Positions 55,282 through 62,383 of a stretch of 64,000 nt of DNA are shown piece by piece. Each line of letters starts with the position of its first letter. Position 1 is the first letter of the stretch. Position numbers and translations under genes: made by a program. Under the pieces are notes generated by a model. It did no database searches, was not told the DNA's origin, and saw nothing but the letters and a program-made list of their open reading frames with translations. The stretch is from contig JAFZVW010000057.1 in assembly GCA_017617635.1 (NCBI GenBank), positions 1 through 64,000 of the forward strand, written 5' to 3'. This stretch comes from Bacteroidaceae bacterium (lineage in GTDB: Bacteria; Bacteroidota; Bacteroidia; Bacteroidales; Bacteroidaceae).

Positions 55282-56181
55282 TTAAAGAAAATAATAGCTG
55301 TCAACCAGCTGCTTAGGAATGGGTTTTAGAGCACTTGGTGTATAAGATTTATGAAATGAACATCCAACAATGTTGCAAAAATCTTTATACCAACTTATAA
55401 ATGTTTTATAGTCATTTTTTAGAAACCACCTTGATTCATATATTAACAAAGCAACTCGTGCCAAATTCTTATCACTTTTAGGCAGTTCCAGCAATAGTTT
55501 GAATGTTGGAAGATAGGTTCTCTTGTCAAAACTGTATATAAAATGCTGTCCTATTCTATTTATATCAACCACCCTGACTGGTGTTTTACAGTCTTTACGT
55601 TTAGGTTTAATGACAGGTAGTTTATAAATATTCAGTTTTTCCTTCAAGAAAAGAATATATTTAGACATGATTTTTCTTACGACTTTGCAATCAGATGGTG
55701 TTATGTACTCATAGAGAGCTTCTGTCTCTTTGTTATTCCTTCTTTCCTCTGGAATGATATAACGTGTGTAGAATTCGGCAGTCCAATCTTTATGTAAACA
55801 ATAGATATCCTGTTCGCACACATCAATGTACTCTCTAAGCCTCTGATTAGTATAGTCAACAAATTGCTTTTGAATTCCTGTTACATCAATAGACGCTAAT
55901 CTATTGTATAAGTTATATGGATCGTTGTTCTTACGATGATGGAGCCAATAGGCGATTATTCCCTTAGCTACAATAGGACTATCTTCATATGAAGTATAAA
56001 CAATATCATGGCCATTACCTCTTCTCTCTCCTAGGAAGAAACGGAATATATTATTATTTTTGTGATCAGATATTGAGCCTTCTTTCCCATTTGCCCATAT
56101 AGCATAATTATTGAATACCATTCCCCTGCTTCCTCCGACTTGCACAATTTGATCAAGTAAAGACTTTGTAAAAGTTGCCAT
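55282..56181 (-). CDS. Unrecognised AT-rich accessory protein
   Basis: 299 residues, no signal peptide or membrane segment; family not recognised. The N-terminal part (MVFNNYAIWANGKEG, FRFFLGERRGNGHD) suggests a compact domain; the middle is helical and charged; the C-terminal segment (FISWYKDFCNIVGCSFHKS) resembles short helical modules seen in Bacteroidales accessory proteins. Base composition is clearly more AT-rich than the core genes, indicating recent transfer. It has its own promoter (56204-56235) and is divergent from the structured RNA region. Confidence 0.65.
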   Translation of the reverse strand: MATFTKSLLDQIVQVGGSRGMVFNNYAIWANGKEGSISDHKNNNIFRFFLGERRGNGHDIVYTSYEDSPIVAKGIIAYWLHHRKNNDPYNLYNRLASIDVTGIQKQFVDYTNQRLREYIDVCEQDIYCLHKDWTAEFYTRYIIPEERRNNKETEALYEYITPSDCKVVRKIMSKYILFLKEKLNIYKLPVIKPKRKDCKTPVRVVDINRIGQHFIYSFDKRTYLPTFKLLLELPKSDKNLARVALLIYESRWFLKNDYKTFISWYKDFCNIVGCSFHKSYTPSALKPIPKQLVDSYYFL

Positions 56182-56203
56182 AATATTATTTTTTATCTTT
56201 ATG

Positions 56204-56235
56204 CAAATTTAGGCAATTCTTTTGGAACTCTCAAT
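56204..56235 (-). promoter_or_regulatory. Promoter for the 299-residue gene
   Basis: Minus strand: ATTG at 56235-56232, 20-base spacer, TAAATTTG at 56211-56204. The ATG is 22 bases further on. Confidence 0.7.
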
Positions 56236-56252
56236 TATTCTTCATATTTTTG
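56221..56252 (+). promoter_or_regulatory. Promoter for structured RNA region / methyltransferase
   Basis: TTTG at 56221-56224, 20-base spacer, TATTTTTG at 56245-56252: an exact Bacteroidetes promoter. Transcription would begin near 56258, at the first stem of the structured region and more than 300 bases before the methyltransferase ATG. Confidence 0.78.
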
Positions 56253-56257
56253 TATCA

Positions 56258-56520
56258 CGTTCGGGGAGAAATTCGAACTAAAAGAAAAAGCATTAGCTAT
56301 TATTTCGCGTTAAGCCAAAATGCCCAGGAAACAGTTTGGAATAATAAACGCTCAGAAGTAATAGAGGCGTGGGGTGTCAGATATACTACTCCATTCCAGT
56401 CAATGTATAGCAATGCATTATCGCCTATAGGCGTGATGCATTCTTATAGACTGGATGGGGTTCCTATTCCTGGGCATGCCCTAGCTTAACGCATAAGAAG
56501 CATCACGCTTCTTTTATGCC
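56258..56520 (+). ncRNA. Candidate structured RNA or long leader upstream of methyltransferase
   Basis: Five nested or serial stems can be drawn. GTTCG/CGAAC at 56259-56278. An outer closing stem GCGTTAAGC (56307-56315) with GCTTAACGC (56484-56492), extended by TGCCCAGGAA (56321-56330) with TTCCTGGGCA (56467-56476). Inside it a small ACGC/GCGT arm. A long imperfect hairpin runs from 56391 to 56458 (CCATTCCAGTC/GACTGGATGG, TATA/TATA, AATGCAT/ATGCATT, CGCC/GGCG). A last stem GCATAAGAAGC/GCTTCTTTTATGC lies at 56491-56519. A promoter sits right at the 5' end. The 79-codon frame here is not convincing. Confidence 0.5.
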
Positions 56521-56528
56521 GTATGGTG

Positions 56529-56565
56529 GATTGATAGTTATTGCATCAAACTAAAACTGTCAATC
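56529..56565 (+). promoter_or_regulatory. Hairpin next to methyltransferase start codon
   Basis: GATTGATAGTT (56529-56539) and AACTGTCAATC (56555-56565) form an 11-bp stem with one G-T pair in RNA and a 15-base loop, ending 1 base before the ATG. It could be a repressor operator or an RNA stem that hides the ribosome site. Confidence 0.65.
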
Positions 56566-56566
56566 T

Positions 56567-57559
56567 ATGGCAAATAAAAATCTTAATGCGGCTAAAACTG
56601 CAAAGAAGGATGAGTTCTATACGCAGTTGGAGGACATTAATAACGAATTGAAGCATTATCGTGAGCATTTTCGTGGAAAGACTGTTCTTTGTAACTGCGA
56701 TGACCCACGTGTATCAAACTTTTTTACCTACTTTGCCTATAACTTTGAGTTCCTTGGCTTGAAGAGGCTTATTACAACCTGCTATAAGAATCAAGATATG
56801 GATTTGTTCAGCCAAAACGAGTGTGAACAGGCCATCTATTTAATTTACGACGGGGATAAGAATGGAAATAACATTCCAGACCCAGAGGAGATTGGCATTC
56901 ATCCGCTGAAAGGTGATGGAGACTTTCGCTCGAAGGAATGCATAGAGTTGCTGAAACAGGCAGACATTGTGGTCACAAATCCACCATTTTCCTTGTTCCG
57001 TGAGTATGTGTCTCAGTTGATAGAATATGATAAGAAGTTCCTGATTATTGGTCATCAGAACGCTATCCATTACAAAGAAATCTTTCCTTTAATCATGGAA
57101 AACAAAGTGTGGCTTGGTTATGGATTTAAGGGAGGTGCAACGCATTTCATTTCACAATATGAAGATATTGCAACAGCTGGTAATCATAAAGAGGGGATGA
57201 TTCGTGTTTCTGGTGTACAATGGTTTACTAATCTCGAAATTAAAAAGAGACATGAGAATCTCATTCTTTATCGACATTATATTTCTGACGAATATCCTCA
57301 TTATGATAATTATGACGCCATTGATGTAGGTAAGACAGACGATATTCCATGTGACTACGATGGCGTAATGGGAGTTCCTGACACATTTCTTGAAAAGTTT
57401 AATCCTGACCAATTTGAGATAATCGGTCTTGGTAATGGTGACTTGGCAAAACAAATAGGAGTAACAAAAAATTATAGAGGACGTACTGACTTGGCCTATA
57501 CAAAAGGAAATATACATAAATGCCCATATAGTAGAATCCTAATCCGGAAAAAGAAATAA
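56567..57559 (+). CDS. EcoRI-family adenine-specific DNA methyltransferase
   Basis: 330 residues, close to the 326 of the EcoRI methylase, whose family it matches: AAKTAKKDEFYTQLEDI at the start, VLCNCDDPRVSNFF, and motif IV VVTNPPFSLFREY. It should methylate adenine in a short target using SAM; the target is unknown. The downstream HNH gene starts 1 base after its stop, so the two are translationally linked. It is preceded by the hairpin at 56529-56565 and the structured region. Confidence 0.88.
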   Translation: MANKNLNAAKTAKKDEFYTQLEDINNELKHYREHFRGKTVLCNCDDPRVSNFFTYFAYNFEFLGLKRLITTCYKNQDMDLFSQNECEQAIYLIYDGDKNGNNIPDPEEIGIHPLKGDGDFRSKECIELLKQADIVVTNPPFSLFREYVSQLIEYDKKFLIIGHQNAIHYKEIFPLIMENKVWLGYGFKGGATHFISQYEDIATAGNHKEGMIRVSGVQWFTNLEIKKRHENLILYRHYISDEYPHYDNYDAIDVGKTDDIPCDYDGVMGVPDTFLEKFNPDQFEIIGLGNGDLAKQIGVTKNYRGRTDLAYTKGNIHKCPYSRILIRKKK

Positions 57560-57560
57560 C

Positions 57561-58670
57561 ATGGAAATCAATCTGCAATCAATCCGAGTTCGTGACCTTG
57601 TTGCTGGTTACGAGAACGATGCCGACAAAGGCGTGTGGGGCTATGGTGGACGGCTAGACATCAGACCTCCCTATCAGCGTGAATTCCGTTACGACCTGAA
57701 ACAGAAGCAGGCTGTCGTAAATACGATATTGAAGGGCTTTCCACTCAACATTATGTACTGGAGTGTAGTTGGGGATGATAAGTTTGAAATGATTGACGGC
57801 CAGCAACGCACATTAAGTATCTGTGAATATCGCTATCATGACTTCAACATCGTTGACCCTGAACGTGGAGTATTGTTCTTTGGCTCACTTACAGATGAAG
57901 AAAGAGAGCGTTTTTTGGATTATGAGCTATCGGTTTATTTCTGCACAGGAACGGATAAAGAAAAACTCGACTGGTTCAGAGTTATAAACATAGCCGGTGA
58001 GCGTCTGCTTGATCAGGAATTACTGAATGCCATCTATGTGGGACCATTCATTAGCGATGCCCGTCGACACTTCTCAAAGAACGGATGTCCTGCCTACAAA
58101 ATAGCAAATGACTTATTGAATGGCAATGCTATCGAACAAGCTTATCTGGCATGCATATTGCATTGGGCAGCCCGTCGTGATGGCATAAAAGAGGTGAGCG
58201 AATATATGTCGAAGCATCAGAACGATGCAAATGCAAACCAGCTATGGGCTTACTTCTCTTCCATCGTAACTTGGGTTCGCTCTACGTTCATTAAGTATCG
58301 TAAGGAGATGAAGGGCTTGGATTGGGGATTATTGTATGACACTTACCACGAACAGATCTACGATACAAATGAACTTGAACAACGCATCCACGACTTGATG
58401 GAGGATGACGAAATCATGAAGAAGTCAGGCATTTACAGTTATGTGCTTAGTGGTGACATTCGTGACCTCAGTTTCCGTACCTTTGATAAGAAGCAGAAGC
58501 GTGAAGCCTACGAACGACAACAGGGAATATGCGCCCATTGTGGAAAACATTTTGAATTGGAGGAAATGGAAGGCGACCATATCACTCCGTGGGCAGAAGG
58601 TGGCGTTACGACATCTGAGAACTGCCAGATGCTTTGCCGAGAATGTAACAGAAGAAAAGGTGCAAAATAA
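57561..58670 (+). CDS. DUF262 protein with C-terminal HNH nuclease
   Basis: 369 residues. The N-terminal DUF262 domain, a ParB/Srx-like fold, shows PPYQREFRYDLKQKQ and MIDGQQRTLSICEY, where DGQQR is the nucleotide-binding or nicking signature. The C-terminal 45 residues are a zinc-bound HNH module (CAHCGKHF, then GDHITPWAEGG, then CRECNRRKG). DUF262-nuclease proteins include GmrSD-type modification-dependent enzymes. With the methyltransferase 1 base upstream it probably forms a restriction-modification-like defence unit; this pairing is inferred. Confidence 0.85.
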   Translation: MEINLQSIRVRDLVAGYENDADKGVWGYGGRLDIRPPYQREFRYDLKQKQAVVNTILKGFPLNIMYWSVVGDDKFEMIDGQQRTLSICEYRYHDFNIVDPERGVLFFGSLTDEERERFLDYELSVYFCTGTDKEKLDWFRVINIAGERLLDQELLNAIYVGPFISDARRHFSKNGCPAYKIANDLLNGNAIEQAYLACILHWAARRDGIKEVSEYMSKHQNDANANQLWAYFSSIVTWVRSTFIKYRKEMKGLDWGLLYDTYHEQIYDTNELEQRIHDLMEDDEIMKKSGIYSYVLSGDIRDLSFRTFDKKQKREAYERQQGICAHCGKHFELEEMEGDHITPWAEGGVTTSENCQMLCRECNRRKGAK

Positions 58671-58745
58671 CTGAAGTTTCTCAGCTAATTTGGCCTGGCA
58701 ATTATTTTTTTCCTGTAAGTGGATACAACATTTATATATTTTTTG

Positions 58746-58753
58746 TAATTTTG
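58746..58753 (+). promoter_or_regulatory. -7 box for second GEVED gene
   Basis: TAATTTTG 39 bases before the ATG at 58793. No TTTG at -33 spacing. Confidence 0.5.
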
Positions 58754-58792
58754 TGATTGGATTTTAAAAACTACAACTAAAATAATCACATC

Positions 58793-61700
58793 ATGAAAAA
58801 GATCTACTTTCTTTTAGCAATGCTGATGCTGACAGTCAGCAGCGCGTGGGCAGATGTTTCTGTTACATGGAGCAAGCCTGCGGCTATGAGCTACAGTGAT
58901 TTCGTGGCCTTGGCCGGAACCGGGAACACCTTTGGTTTACAGGCAGTATCTACTAATACGGCTACCTATAAGAAATGGTTTGGTTTTACCAGTGAGACTA
59001 GCCGTGTCAGTGATATCACTACGGACCAGTTGTTTACCCTCGAGGGAACTGCCAATGCTGCACAGTTCAAGCGTGTAAGCGACGGACTGTATCTGAGCGG
59101 TGCCGGTTCATTCGGTACAACGGCTATGGACGTAAAGCTGGTAAACCGTGAGGCCGGTGACCATGCAAGCGAATTTACATCTGCCATGCAGATTTCAATT
59201 GACAATTCGTCCAGTCAGCATTACAATGCCAACAGTTATGCCTTTGGCGGTGGCACAGGTGGCTGGAGCACATACGTTGCCTTCCAGATAATCTCTGTAG
59301 AAAGCATTGTATTCACCGATGAGTCTGGCAATACTCTGGCAGCACTGACAAATCTTTTACTGCCCAAAGGAGCCTTGCCTTCAATTCCAGGCTATGCACT
59401 GACGAACGATCCTACTAGCGGACAGGGCATACAGTATGAGTATGGCGAGACTTATGTATTCGAGTTCACCAAAGAACCATACGCCATCAACTTCAGCAAG
59501 GATGCAAAGTTCCATGATAACCGTTCGGGTGACGATCGCAGGATCGAGGGTGTAGGACTGCGCATTGCAGGTTCTGATGACCAGTTGCTCGAAACCGGTT
59601 GGGTGTCTTATACCGAGACCACAAACTACAAGGACCTGACATCCGGCACAAAACTGGTTGCAAGGATTGGCAAGACAGTAACACCTATCTGGAAGCAGAA
59701 GACAAACGCCATGAAGGGCTGGGTATATATCGACCTGAACAATGACGGCGACTTTGAGGACGACGGCGAGCGCGTGGGTACTTCCGGCATATGGAACAGT
59801 GTCAGTACATCGAGCCTGTCCACATCCAACTCATTTGAAATACCAAATGTAGAGCCTGGTGACTACCACATCCGTTTCAACGTTGCATGGAGCGATGACC
59901 CCAAAGGTTATGCAAGTATTCTTGCCGACGGCGGCTCTATTACCGATGCTATCCTGACAATCGAAGAAAATCCGACAGCTGTAGAGAACACATATAAGAT
60001 AATCCTGGGTGAAGAGGAGATTGCAAGTTACAATTATGTAGACGACATCGGGGAGGCCCCTGCCGGAATGATGACTCTGCCTTCGTATGTAACTCTTGTA
60101 AGCACCGATGCTCCGGAGACATGTGCAGAAACACCGTCTACATTTACATACAACGTTCAGTACGACAACCTGCCATTCGAATTGGGCACTCCCTATTCCA
60201 TGACAATCCGTGACGATGCAACACCACAGTACAACATCTATGTGGATCCTGCCAACGAGGCAAAGGTCAGGACCATTAGAAGTACAAATGAAAAATGGAC
60301 AACTCCGACATTAAGCAACTGCAACTACTTTAACTGGGTATTGGGCGGTGACTTCTACAACGGATTTACCTTCAAGAATGTTGCAACAAACAAATATCTG
60401 ACATACGGCACCAATGTTTCTCCCGCAGATAACACCACTGCTACAATTATCGAAGAGCCGAATGCCGGAGCGAAGTTCATCCTGTCACGTAAGAACGACA
60501 AGAACTGCTTCAAGATCAAAGACACGGCAAACAATTCATTTATCAACAAGCGAGGTGATGACCTGAGCACATGGGCCAGCTCATCTGCTGACGGTGAAAC
60601 CGGCAGTGCAATCACATTCTGCGATCCTATCATTGTCACTCTCGAGGACTTGCAGGCACAGCTGGCTGAACTGGCTGGCACTGCTAAATTTGATTTGGTT
60701 GACGGCGCCACAGTCGTTGCACCTTCGGAATATGATGCTCCTATTGAAATCAACGAAGCCATTGACGCAGCCAATGAAGTTGACAACACCGACGCTGCTG
60801 CCATCGACGCATTCCTGACAAGCGATCAGGCTGCAATGATCAGGGGCTTCAGAAGTGCCAGTGCAAGTCACGGAGACCCACTTTCAACAGTCTATGTTGC
60901 AAAGGCCGGTTACAACACGATTATCCTGCCTGTAAACTGGGCTATTCCGGAAAACTGGACAGTTTACTCATGTTCTGCAATAGACGGAAATGTACTGACC
61001 CTTGCTGCAAAAACCACAGCTTCAAAGAACAGGCCATACATCATCAAGACAGACTATGACGAGACATTCCAGTTCATTGGGTACAGCAATGGTGCAGATA
61101 CAGAGAATGTAAAGAACCATGGTATCCTGTATGGTGCAAACCGTGCTGCAAGTGCTCCTGCCAATGCTTACGTATTAAACGGCACTGACCGTTTCAGCAA
61201 GGTATACGAGGAGACGGAAATGGCTGCAAACAACTGCTGGATTGTTGTTGAGAGCAATGCTACAGAACTGTTCTTCGAGGCACAGCCGACACCTGAAACT
61301 CCGACTGCCAACATGCGCATTACCGATGCAGGCTGGGGTACATTCTATGCAACCTTCGCAGTAGACATTCCAGAGGGTGTCAAGGCATACTCTGGCGAGA
61401 TGCAGAATACGGGTTGGATTCTTCTGACCGAGGTTCCCGACGGCATTATCCCTGCCAATACAGCTGTAGTCGTTGCAAAGAACGTTACAGGCGAGGCAGA
61501 AACATGGAATCTGCCGCCTTCAGAACTGCAGCCCGACATGTTTATTCCTACATGCTACACAGGTAACGCCAACAATTATAATATCACATTAAATGATGGT
61601 GACTATCTGTTGCAGAAGCAGGGAGACGTTATTGGCTGGTATAAGGTAGAGGGCAATGGATTCACATTGGCTCCAAACCGTTGCTACCTGGCTAAGGACG

Positions 61701-61885
61701 ATGTTACCGTACCTAACCAGTCACGTTCATTCATCGGCTTCGACCCGGTTGACGATGCTACAGGTATCAGCAGCATTGCTACAGAGGCCAAGACAAAGGC
61801 TGACGGCAAGTACATGGTCAAGGGCCAGATTGTCGTAGTCAAGGCCGGCAAGGCTTACAACATGAGCGGTACAGAGATTAAGTAG
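58793..61885 (+). CDS. Secreted multidomain protein with GEVED domain (second)
   Basis: 1030 residues of unknown activity. Signal peptide MKKIYFLLAMLMLTVSSAWA. A GEVED-like domain lies near 310-395 (GWVYIDLNNDGDFEDDGE, FEIPNVEPGDYHIRFNVAW, DGGSITDAILTIEE), parallel to that of the 38002 gene. Repeats of beta-rich blocks follow (residues about 690-990, containing TIILPVNWAIPENW and WGTFYATFAVDIPEG). The end SSIATEAKTKADGKYMVKG and KAYNMSGTEIK resembles the sorting-type tail. GC and codon use return to the core level here, unlike the accessory genes before it. Confidence 0.72.
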   Translation: MKKIYFLLAMLMLTVSSAWADVSVTWSKPAAMSYSDFVALAGTGNTFGLQAVSTNTATYKKWFGFTSETSRVSDITTDQLFTLEGTANAAQFKRVSDGLYLSGAGSFGTTAMDVKLVNREAGDHASEFTSAMQISIDNSSSQHYNANSYAFGGGTGGWSTYVAFQIISVESIVFTDESGNTLAALTNLLLPKGALPSIPGYALTNDPTSGQGIQYEYGETYVFEFTKEPYAINFSKDAKFHDNRSGDDRRIEGVGLRIAGSDDQLLETGWVSYTETTNYKDLTSGTKLVARIGKTVTPIWKQKTNAMKGWVYIDLNNDGDFEDDGERVGTSGIWNSVSTSSLSTSNSFEIPNVEPGDYHIRFNVAWSDDPKGYASILADGGSITDAILTIEENPTAVENTYKIILGEEEIASYNYVDDIGEAPAGMMTLPSYVTLVSTDAPETCAETPSTFTYNVQYDNLPFELGTPYSMTIRDDATPQYNIYVDPANEAKVRTIRSTNEKWTTPTLSNCNYFNWVLGGDFYNGFTFKNVATNKYLTYGTNVSPADNTTATIIEEPNAGAKFILSRKNDKNCFKIKDTANNSFINKRGDDLSTWASSSADGETGSAITFCDPIIVTLEDLQAQLAELAGTAKFDLVDGATVVAPSEYDAPIEINEAIDAANEVDNTDAAAIDAFLTSDQAAMIRGFRSASASHGDPLSTVYVAKAGYNTIILPVNWAIPENWTVYSCSAIDGNVLTLAAKTTASKNRPYIIKTDYDETFQFIGYSNGADTENVKNHGILYGANRAASAPANAYVLNGTDRFSKVYEETEMAANNCWIVVESNATELFFEAQPTPETPTANMRITDAGWGTFYATFAVDIPEGVKAYSGEMQNTGWILLTEVPDGIIPANTAVVVAKNVTGEAETWNLPPSELQPDMFIPTCYTGNANNYNITLNDGDYLLQKQGDVIGWYKVEGNGFTLAPNRCYLAKDDVTVPNQSRSFIGFDPVDDATGISSIATEAKTKADGKYMVKGQIVVVKAGKAYNMSGTEIK

Positions 61886-61903
61886 TTAAAAAATAGTTCC
61901 ATG

Positions 61904-62020
61904 GACCTACGGTCCGATAAAAGATAGTTCCATGCGACTCCGTCGCGTTAAACAATTGTTAAACAACTATGGAACAACCATTTAACAACCATGGAACGGG
62001 CGAAGCCCATGGAACAACAA
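61904..62020 (+). repeat. REP-like repeat, right copy, with three mini-hairpins
   Basis: Contains GTTCCAT followed by mini-hairpins GGACC-TAC-GGTCC, GCGAC-TCC-GTCGC and GGGC-GAA-GCCC, each with a 3-base loop, and repeats of AACAAC(T/C)ATGGAAC. The part from 61926 aligns with 52676-52762. It fills the 153-base gap before the small protein gene. Confidence 0.8.
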
Positions 62021-62038
62021 TTAAACAACTATAATATT

Positions 62039-62236
62039 ATGAAGAAGATATTTGTAAATCCAACAGCTCAGGTACTGGGTGTTGAGTTGGAAAGCCACAT
62101 CCTGGGCGCCAGTTCGTACGGGACAGATGATGCCGTTGGTGGCAGTGGCACTCAGGACGAAGACAAGCAGGACCCAAGTACAGGTACTGACGGTCTGGCC
62201 CGTCCAATGGGCGGCAGCAGCAACTGGTTCGAGTAA
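62039..62236 (+). CDS. Small protein with YxxP-like N-terminus
   Basis: 65 residues from ATG 62039 (MKKIFVNPTAQVLGVELESHIL). An earlier in-frame ATG at 61991 lies in the repeat and is less likely. The opening fits a pattern I know from many short Bacteroidales proteins (MKKxYxxPxxxVxxxE), here followed by a Gly/Ser/Asp-rich tail ending SNWFE. There is no classical signal peptide. Function is unknown; a peptide precursor or secreted tail-like role is possible. A terminator lies 33 bases after the stop. Confidence 0.65.
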   Translation: MKKIFVNPTAQVLGVELESHILGASSYGTDDAVGGSGTQDEDKQDPSTGTDGLARPMGGSSNWFE

Positions 62237-62268
62237 ATCTGACTGTCAGGAAATAATGATTAAGCGAC

Positions 62269-62303
62269 AATGGCTGGAGGCACACCGCTTCCAGCCATTT
62301 TTG
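62269..62303 (+). terminator. Terminator after small protein gene
   Basis: AATGGCTGGA (62269-62278) pairs perfectly with TCCAGCCATT (62290-62299), followed by T residues to 62302. Confidence 0.85.
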
Positions 62304-62335
62304 TTGCCATATTTTTATATTTACAAAAAAATCAC

Positions 62336-62343
62336 TACCTTTG
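62336..62343 (+). promoter_or_regulatory. -7 box for fucI
   Basis: TACCTTTG; TTTT stands at the -33 position 20 bases upstream (62312-62315), one mismatch from TTTG. The leader to the fucI ATG is about 35 bases. Confidence 0.6.
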
Positions 62344-62383
62344 TAGGGATTTAATGCATTAACACTAAACTATAATATATAAT

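Noticed and set aside
56250..56489. A 79-codon frame inside the structured region
   Set aside because: It covers the stems, begins inside the promoter and shows no protein-like features; RNA structure explains the sequence better.
56258..57559. Full retron
   Set aside because: No reverse transcriptase (no YADD-type motif) is encoded in the window; only the RNA shape is suggestive.
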